DNA of 64,000 nucleotides from assembly GCA_030063045.1 (NCBI GenBank), contig JAQSEB010000012.1, positions 992,001-1,056,000 on the forward strand, given 5' to 3'. Within the stretch, counting starts at the first letter, position 1. Every line of letters starts with the position of its first letter. The notes under the pieces are model-generated. The model searched no databases, had not been told where the DNA came from, and saw only the letters and a list, made by a program, of their open reading frames with translations. Positions 56,320 to 64,000 of this stretch are shown one piece after another. The position numbers and the translations under genes are program-made. The DNA is from Pratylenchus scribneri. Lineage: Eukaryota > Nematoda > Chromadorea > Rhabditida > Pratylenchidae.

Positions 56320-56605
56320 TTTCGACTTCTAATAAAGCAGTATCCTGTTTTAGACCCTACAAACCTAATACCAATTTCAGATCTCATCGAGACGAATCGA
56401 ATGGTTTATAAAATGTCAGGTTTTGATGCAAAATTAAAGGGTTTCAAACCGTTTAAACCATCCCATGGTTGTTCAAAACTAATTTAAATTTGACCAAACC
56501 ATGACAAATTAAATACCAATCGATGCATCTCGAAGAAATCTACAAATTGATGTAAGATTTTTAGGGTCTGAAACCTGTTCCTGGTTTATTAGAAGTCAAA
56601 AACTA
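56320..56605. repeat. Well-preserved copy of the intronic foldback family
   Basis: It begins TTTTCGACTTCTAATAAAGC and ends TTTATTAGAAGTCAAAAACT. Inside, CATCGAGACGAATCGAATGG faces CCAATCGATGCATCTCGAAG, and CAAACCGTTTAAACC marks the centre. It is a 280-bp imperfect palindrome. Confidence 0.75.
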
Positions 56606-56850
56606 ATAAATTTTGGGTAAAAAATAATATCTTAACAAAAAAGGGCACATTGACTTTAAATTAACAGCTAACCATTTAAATCTCCTTGCATTAAAATTAA
56701 GAGAAAATTATGCTAAAAATTAAAAAAAAAGGTGGGGGCTAGCTTCAACCCGGATTATCCCCTCATAAGTTCCTATTTTTCACTTATAAAATAGAATTGT
56801 TTCCACATTTTATATCATTTCTAGAGAATGAGTATGAGGAAACTCGGCTT

Positions 56851-59800
56851 ATGATGCTTCCAAATGAATTACTGAAGAAAATCTTCCTCAATCTCGACCA
56901 TGACTCGCTGCAAAATTTGCTGCCCCAGTGCCATCGCCTTGCTTCATTGTCTCGACCATTGCTTTGGGCCAAACGAGAACAGGTTATTTATGTGATATAA
57001 TTTCAATTAGGAGAAATAAGCGTAAAATGCCTGGGCATTATATTGTTATTTTATTTGCATGAAAAAACATTTTACAAAGCTTAAATCAATTTACAAATCT
57101 CATCGAGCCGTGTCGATTGGTATATAATTTGTCACGATTTTGGCCCAACATTAAAGAATTAAACCAGAAACTGGAAAAATGGTTTAAACGGTTTAATACC
57201 CTTTAATTTTGACCAAAACCGTGACAAATTATATACCAATCGATGCGTCTTGATTAGATCTATAAAATTGTGTTACAGTTTGTATTGTATGAAAACCGGT
57301 GTCTGATTTTTTAGAAATCTAATTTTCTTTCATGCAAAAAAAGCATCGGGGAGATATTAACTTTGAATTCCTCTTATGACCATATTTTTTCGGCCAATAA
57401 ATTTATTTAAGTTCAATTTTTACTCAAAAATAAAAAAAATTATGATTTTTTCGATTCAATCTCGATTTTCGGTCATTTTTGGGAATGGGATATCTATTTT
57501 CTATTTCGGAAAAATTTTTGACCCAACGAATTTTCGATTTCATTAAATGTTTTTATCTTCCGAAATTTCGATAATTTTTTTGAGACATCGAACCCATCCC
57601 TGTCCCACTTCCTCAGATAATTGCCGTCATGGCACCGCATGTTTACGAGTGCAAGCGTCTGATTGGACAGGCGGATAAATACCTGAAACGAGTGCTTCGT
57701 ACCAACGAGGATTTGTCCAGCCAAGCACACAATTTGCCAATCCAGCGTTCATCAACATCATCAACAATGACCATAGTCGACGATATGGTGGAAAATTATG
57801 ATGAAAATGGAGAGAGAAAAGTGCAACAGAAGAATTGGCTGGCCCTGCTGCATGGCATGTACAACAATGATAATGGTAAAAAAGATGGGCGGTAAAACAC
57901 ATGCCTAACAGGAATGGATTCGATTTTTTTTTCGATTTTCGGTCATTTTTGGGATCGAAATATAGTTTTTCGATTTTTAAAAATATTTGATCCTCCGAAA
58001 TTTCGATTTCGAAAATTTCGACATAAATACGAAAATATATATAAATGATTTTTGACAAAAATTTCTCTCAAAAATTTGAGGAATGGTCACTTTTTTCATT
58101 ACAATTTTTCCTTTTTGAGCTTATCTTATGATGAGGATAAATTTAAATTTTTTTGGCCAATAAAATTTATTCAATTTTAATCCAAAAATAAAAATTTTAA
58201 AAATTTATTTCGATTCGATTTTGATGTCGATTTTCAGTTATTTTTGGGATTGAAATGTCATTTTTCGATTTCGGAAAATTTTTTTGACTCACTGAAATGA
58301 CGATTTTTGTTTTCGAAATTTTTTCTCTACGAAAATTCAATTCCGATTTTTTTCTGAGACCTCGAACCCATACCTAATGCTTAAAAATTTTGTAATTTCG
58401 CCTCAGAAATTTATTTTGATATAATTGAACTATTTAAACCTAAACTAACCCTTTAAAAATGCTAAAATTAAATTTGAAAATAGTATAATAGAAATTTCTT
58501 TTTTTCCAGACTATTTCGAATGGGAGGAATGGGCCATTCAACTTGTAAAAATTGCCCTGAAGCATTGCTACCAATTTGCCGCCTATTACCAAGGGGAAGT
58601 GGCCATTGCCTTCGAGGAGATTCAATTTTTGTTCCACCAACCATCCTCAATGGAGCAATTTCGCAAACGATTCGATTATCTGCTGTTTGAGGTTGGTTGT
58701 GCAAATATTTGTTTTTTTTTTCGCGAAAACAAAAATTAGTGATCCTAAATTAATAAATTCCCCCCCCCCCCCCCCTCTTTATTTTTCACATACAATTTTT
58801 CACCATTTTTGGCATATAGATTAGGGAAGGTCTCGATTCGTTTATATCAATTTTCGGTCATTTTTCGAACTGACTGAACGTTCGTTTTTCAATTTCGGAA
58901 AATTTTTACACCCTCTGAAATTTCAAAAAATTTCGATAATCGAAAATTAATAAATGATTTTTTAGCAAAAATTTCTTTCAAATATTTAAGGAAAATTCAC
59001 TTTTTCATTCCCATTTTTCACCTTGAATTAATCTTATGAGTGACCAATAAATTTATTCAAATTCAAGTTTACTGCAAATTAAAAATTTTAAAAATTCATA
59101 TGAAAATTTTTTTTCCATTCGATATCGATTTCGGTCATTTTTGGGATCGAAATTTCGTTTTTCGATAATTTTTTTTTGACCCTCCGAAGTTTCATTTTTC
59201 GATTTTGGAAAATTTTTTTGACCCTCCGAAGTTTCATTTTTCGATTTTGGAAAATTTTTTTGACCCTCCGAAGTTTCATTTTTCGATTTTGGAAAATTTT
59301 TTTGACCCTCCGAAGTTTCATTTTTCGATTTTGGAAAATTTTTTTGACCCTCCGAAGTTTCATTTTTCGATTTTGGGAAATTTTTTTGACCCTCCGAAAT
59401 TTCGATTTTCAATTTAGGAAATTTTTTAACACTCCGAAATTTCGATTTTCAATTTAGGAATTTTTTAACACTCCGAAATTTCGATTTTCAATTTAGGAAA
59501 TTTTTTAACCCTCCGAAATTTCGATTTTCAATTTCGATATTGAACCCATCCTTGAAATAAATGACAGATTTTTTTTTGAAAAATGGGCAAAATTCAAACA
59601 CAATTTGCTAAATTATGGAAAAATTGGTTCATAGCGCCCAGACTCGAAATCATGCAAATGATATATCATTCGACGCGTCTTGACGTGCCAAGTTCGAATC
59701 TGCAAAAATTTTTACCCGGCAGGCACTTATGGCCAAGTTATGGTCATATGAAAATCGAAAAAGAGAAGGGTCCCCCCTATGGGTCAAAAATTTGCAAATT

Positions 59801-61374
59801 TTTTTTTGTACATATGATACCTCATTCGACGCGTCTTGACGAGCAGAGAATGAATCTGCTATCAGTTTAGTACAAAGTTGAAAAAGAAAAAAGTTACAGT
59901 CGCGCAAAAGAAATACGGATTGGAACTGCTCCGGTGGGCATTTCAGAGTGGTCTCCTACGTGTGCTCCGCCTCCGCGCGACCAGACGAGTGCTTGGCTCG
60001 CTTCGCTCGCCAAGCACTCGTCCAGTTCCCGCGCTTCGGCTACGCCACTCCGGAGACCACTCTTACATTCCTCCGCAGTTCCAACACATTCCAGCGAGAC
60101 AAAAATGGGCATAACTTTTTTATTTTTGGGTTTTATGCGAAAAGGATGACAGATTCATGTTCTGCTTATCGAGACGCGTCGATTGATATATATCATGACC
60201 AAAAACAAAATTCGAAATTTTTCGAGCCATAGGGGGGACCCTTCTCTTTTAGGGGAAAACGATTTTCAATTGGCCATAAGTTGGCCAAAAGTCATTGCCG
60301 GGTAAAAATTTTTGCAGATTCGAACTTGGCACGTCAAGACGCGTCGAATGGTATATCATTTGCATGATTTCGAATCTGGGCGCTATGAACCAATTTTACC
60401 CTAAATTATCTATATTTTTCCTAGGATTTTATGTACAAATACCCGGTGCTGAGCAAATACACAAATGTCCAATGGCCAGATGGAATGGCGGAAAAGGACC
60501 GGGTGAAGATGGCCCAAAATTATGCTGCAAAGCGTTGCTTAAATATGTAAAAATTTTTTTATTTATTAAAAATGCAAATTTTGAATTACTTTTCTAATCT
60601 CAACCGAAAAACGGTGCAAAATGGTTTTATGAAATTTTATTTAAGCCAAAGTTTTTGGTTAAGATGTTTAAGTTTTAACATAATTTTTGAATATTTGCAG
60701 AAAAAAAACAGTTTTTGGCTTCCAATAAATCAGAAACCGGTTTCAGAGCCAACAAATCTTATACCAATTTGTAGATCTCATCGATTCGCTTCGATTGGTA
60801 TATAAAATGTTAGGTTTTGGCCCAAAATTAAAGTGTTTAAAACCAAAAACTGGAAATATGGTCTAAACGGTTTAATACCATTTAATTGAGCCAAACCATG
60901 ACAAAATTATATATCAATCGATGCTTCTCGATGAGATTTACAAAATGGTTTAAAGTTTGGATGGTCTAAAACCGGTTTCTGATTTATCAAAAGTCGAAAA
61001 TTGTTTTAGAGTGCCAAAAATATTTTTAGTGATGTCAAAAAAATTTTTTTAGTGGAAAAAAAATATTTTCCTTTTGTTAATTTATAATTGGATGAATGGT
61101 GAAATTAAAAATTCATAATTATATTAAATAAGCCAATTATTTTACACAATTTTTTTCTTTCAGCACATCCCAGGGCCGCATGTATGAGATGCGCATTTAT
61201 GGCCGAGTTGGAAATCCGGTGCCTTCTCCTCCAACTATTCGTGTTCATCGTTATCCCAGACTGAGTCTTCATCATTACTATTCCTACGGTCGATCATATG
61301 CTTCAGCTTCATATCATTATCGTGAATTTGCAAACAGCCGTGAACGCCATGAATATTATGGGGATGAATGGTGA
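56851..61374 (+). CDS. F-box domain protein
   Basis: Five exons join in phase: 56825-56982 (ATG at 56851), 57617-57875, 58510-58691, 60425-60546 and 61164-61374, giving about 301 aa from 56851. MMLPNELLKKIFLNLDHDSL and LASLSRPLLWAK form a clear F-box, the Skp1-binding module of SCF ubiquitin ligases. Downstream, APHVYECKRLIGQADKYLKR, YFEWEEWAIQLVKIALKHCY and QFRKRFDYLLFEDFMYKYP are helical and not recognised. The tail is Tyr/His/Arg-rich (PRLSLHHYYSYGRSYASAS). The 5' end is uncertain: the frame is open upstream of 56851 and an out-of-frame ATG precedes it, so a coding exon further 5' is likely. Introns hold foldback copies (about 57060-57330 and 60700-61005), CGAAATTTCG repeats and a MITE. 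Confidence 0.72.
59170..59540. repeat. Tandem repeat, 42-bp unit with GACCCTCCGAAGTTTCATTT
   Basis: Five to six units of TTTTTCGATTTTGGAAAA plus TTTTTTTGACCCTCCGAAGTTTCA are followed by four shorter diverged units of about 43 bp ending TTTCGATTTTCAATTTAGGA. It lies in the third intron of the F-box gene. It is an expansion within the CGAAATTTCG repeat family. Confidence 0.9.
59620..60397. mobile_element. 780-bp inverted-repeat element with GC-rich central hairpin
   Basis: AAATTGGTTCATAGCGCCCA at the left is mirrored by GGGCGCTATGAACCAATTTT at the right, with over 100 bp of arm similarity. The centre has nested hairpins: AGAGTGGTCTCC (59945-59956) with GGAGACCACTCT (60052-60063), and CGAGTGCTTGGC with GCCAAGCACTCG (59986-60020) around TCGCTTCGCTCG. 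It sits in an F-box gene intron. Confidence 0.8.
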
Positions 61375-63391
61375 AGGATGGCACATGGCGGGAGAATTGA
61401 TGAGATGAGTGAAGGATGGTGTGAAATTTATTTATGAAAAATGAAGATGTCTCTTAATTTGATCCCCTATTTCGTTGATTTTGTTTTACAAATTCACTTA
61501 AAAAAATGCAATTTTTTAAATTTTTTTATAAGTATATCGATAAATTTATCCACATTTTTAATTTATTTTTTTTTTATTTTTGTGTTATTACTTATTACAT
61601 ACTATATTATTATCTGGAAATTTTTTCTAAATAATTTCCGAATATTTCCTGTTTCCTCCATTATTTATATTTGTCATTGTCACGGGCATTTTTTGGGTGG
61701 GGGTACTATAAATAGAATGGGCTTCAAACAGAGTGGGGCTTTTAATATAGCAATGGATATTAATAGAGGTTTTATGGTACATCGATCGAGTTGATTCGCA
61801 ATGTGAAAAGAATTAAATCAGGGATTCCCGTTTCATCGAGAATTTGTTGGGCATCGAGTTGGCGGACACCAGTCGATTTGTGATATTCAAAAAGTTACAT
61901 GATTGCACTTAATTAATGGTCACTTTTAAAGAAAATTTTTGCATTGGCAGATCAATTTATTCCTTTATCCTTACACTTTTGTTGAACTCGGAAACAGCAA
62001 TTTGACTATAACAATAAGAATTTAATTCGTTAATATATTATTTTTCAATAATTTATTCTTCAAAATGTTGAATATTTTCATTGTTTATTCAGCTGAATTG
62101 TGCCATTTTTTGCTCATAGCTAAATTCTGAAAGCAATAGGGAAGGTGAAAATTCTTTTGAAACAATTAAAAATTCTATAAAAATGAAATTGAAAATTTTT
62201 TTGAAAACAAAAAAAATTAATAATTCTTTTGAAGCTAGATTAAATTTTAAGAGGTCAAATTGCTAAGAATATTTTGGATTTACTAATGGGTTATGTAAGG
62301 GAGTCACGCACTCAGACATTTATCTTATTTCACCCGTTTTCATGGTACTCTCATTATCTTTCATTCACATCTTAATTCCACCTCTTCTTATCCTATTGGC
62401 CATATCTCCGCCCCTTGATCGAGTAGAGATGTTATTTTATCACCGGGAATATTAATTATTCATTCTACACTCCATTTCCATCCTTATTTCTAGCCATGAA
62501 GAATTATCCAAAGGAGAATATCTCATCGCTAAATATCAATCAAATATAATGGAATTAAGATTTAATTTAACCAACAAAATTATTAATTAAAAAGGAATGA
62601 AATTTGATGCAAATTAAAAATTTATTAGAAAATCCTAACCCAATGGCCATGAAATGGAAAGAAATTTTTATATTTTGGCATTAAAAGTAGAGATCGGACC
62701 AATAGGATGATATTACGCCTTTTGCGGACCCATCTTTTGCGGACGAAACGGTTTGGTGCCGTTGGCAGTAAAGTTTATGTGGCATTCTTTATACCATTTT
62801 ATTGGGAATAAAATTAGCTACAAAATGACATCAAATTCATTGACCAATATTAGATAATCGCTAAGTTATGGCTAAAAAATAGCCAGAAATACAATTTTAA
62901 TTAAACCAATGGTTTTTTTGCCATAACTCAGCGATTATCTAATATTGGCCAATGAATTTGATTTCATTTTGTAGCTAATTTTATTCCCAATAAAATGGTA
63001 TAAAGAATGCCACATAAACTTTATTGCCAACAGCACCAAACCGTTTCGTCCGCAAAAAGACGGGTCCGTAAAAGGCGGCTAGCCGATACGATATATCGAC
63101 CGATATTTTCCGATATATCGTATCGATTTATCGAAACTGATATATCGATCGATCAACCTGCTGATCTCTAATTAAAAATCAACATTTGAGGATTTGAGCA
63201 TTAATAAAAAAAATTAATAATTTGAGTAATGAAAATTTATTTCTCTAATAATTGACAAAATAATAAAAATAAAGTCAATAAATTTAGTGACCAGCTCTTA
63301 TCAAAAAAAAAAACAATATTTTTTGTAGTAAAATTTGAAATTGTTAGTAAAACAAACTTAGGAGGGAAACAATTTCATCCATTTCTCAGAA
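61375..63391. other. Intergenic between F-box gene and coiled-coil gene
   Basis: It holds the MITE at 62716-63078 and an ATATCG/CGATAT palindrome at about 63084-63150. Otherwise it is AT-rich without a supportable gene. The open stretch at 61441-61794 is low complexity and starts without context. Confidence 0.5.
62716..63078. mobile_element. Palindromic MITE, relative of the LeuRS intron 7 copy
   Basis: CGCCTTTTGCGGACCC at the left faces GGGTCCGTAAAAGGCGGC at the right. The core ATAATCGCTAAGTTATGGC faces GCCATAACTCAGCGATTAT. The interior aligns with 30757-31105 (ATAAAATTnGCTACAAAA). Confidence 0.8.
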
Positions 63392-64000
63392 TCAATGGCT
63401 TTTAATTGAGTGAATAACATTCAATTTCCCATCAATTTGTTCAATTGTTATCGGATTTTTCCAGCGCAGTTGGGCAAACACATTCGGTGGGATTCGGTCC
63501 TGTTGAAGAGAATACATTAAAATTCTATTCAATTTATGTGCGTTCTTACCAATAATGGTGTCTGTCTTATTTTCTGTTGTTCTTGTTTGAATTTTTGTTT
63601 TTTTGCCGCCATTGATGCAGAATACCAAACTCCTCTTCCTTCCGATTTCTTCCCCCTCTTGCTTTTTGTCCTTCATTTCTTCCTCTTCCACTTTTGCCTG
63701 ATCCGATTTTTGTTCGCCATCATCAACATTTTCCTTCTCTTTCGGAATGGCCTCTTCTTCATTCTTCTTCTGTTCTTCTTTTTGCTGCTTTTCCTTCTTT
63801 TCCGTCTTCAATTTCTTCATTTTTTCCTCCTCTTCCTTTCTTTTTCGCTCTTCCTCCTTCTTCTTTCCTTCTTCCTTTTGCTTCTTCTTCCTTTCCTCAT
63901 TTTCCGCCTTCTTTCGTTCCTTTTCTTCCATTTCTTTCTTCTTTGCCATTTCCTCCGCCATTTTTCGCTTCTGTTCTTCCAATGCTTTCTGCGTTTTCTT
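63392..64000 (-). CDS. Lys/Glu-rich coiled-coil protein, 3' part (partial)
   Basis: The frame is open from the window edge to TGA at 63392. The first about 110 visible residues are a charged heptad-like run (EEQKRKMAEEMAKKKEMEEK and similar), likely a long coiled coil or single helix. A less charged C-terminus follows: VFCINGGKKTK, then RIPPNVFAQLRWKNPITIEQ and GKLNVIHSIK. A 50-nt GTAAGA...CAACAG segment (63549-63500) could be an intron; splicing it would shorten the tail to an unremarkable 18 residues, so I favour read-through. Function is not recognised. The true start lies to the right of the window. Confidence 0.6.
   Translation of the reverse strand, partial: KKTQKALEEQKRKMAEEMAKKKEMEEKERKKAENEERKKKQKEEGKKKEEERKRKEEEEKMKKLKTEKKEKQQKEEQKKNEEEAIPKEKENVDDGEQKSDQAKVEEEEMKDKKQEGEEIGRKRSLVFCINGGKKTKIQTRTTENKTDTIIGKNAHKLNRILMYSLQQDRIPPNVFAQLRWKNPITIEQIDGKLNVIHSIKSH

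Noticed and set aside
59053..59457. Repetitive open frames on both strands with KNETSEGQKNFPKS-like and FHFSILENFFDPP-like units
   Set aside because: They are translations of the tandem 42-bp repeat in an F-box gene intron.

Overview
This is a eukaryotic, AT-rich window that almost certainly comes from a nematode. The reasons are the many short GT-AG introns with pyrimidine-poor acceptors, a U2 snRNA close to the C. elegans form, a Tyr tRNA with a 12-nt intron, and two Srg/Srv-type seven-pass chemoreceptor genes. The style (leucine as TTG, alanine as GCC, introns crowded with foldback repeats) would fit a clade IV plant-parasitic worm, but I cannot prove the species. All multi-exon models were built by hand from splice sites, and every junction was checked for reading phase.

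Layout. 1-2076 (-): 5' end of a srGAP-type F-BAR gene, running off the left edge. 4693-12309 (-): an 18-exon gene encoding about 1039 residues, built from five tandem copies of a three-exon cassette; I do not recognise it by name. 12310-15032: a long inverted-repeat element and other repeats. 15033-18322 (-): an intact 350-residue chemoreceptor. 21171-28457 (-): a complete GPAT3/4-type glycerol-3-phosphate acyltransferase (561 aa). About 510 bp away and divergent lies 28967-34860 (+): mitochondrial leucyl-tRNA synthetase (884 aa, 17 exons). 35570-39811 (+): an F-box-like gene. 41680-41764 (+): tRNA-Tyr. 42044-54004 (-): a second chemoreceptor that looks dead, because a 911-bp transposon sits inside a coding exon and the first exon has no in-frame ATG. 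Its large intron 2 holds an intact non-autonomous Bel/Pao-like LTR retrotransposon (47524-50489) and a U2 snRNA gene (51093-51279). 56851-61374 (+): an F-box gene. 63392-64000 (-): 3' part of a coiled-coil gene running off the right edge.

Repeats dominate the rest. They include several MITE families with recognisable target duplications, one foldback family found in introns of nearly every gene, and four sizeable minisatellites, most of them inside introns. The genes are unrelated housekeeping, sensory and unknown genes rather than one pathway. The most notable items are the five-cassette gene, the dissected chemoreceptor pseudogene, the recent LTR insertion beside a U2 promoter-like duplication, and complementary (GAT/ATC)-rich introns inside the leucyl-tRNA synthetase gene.
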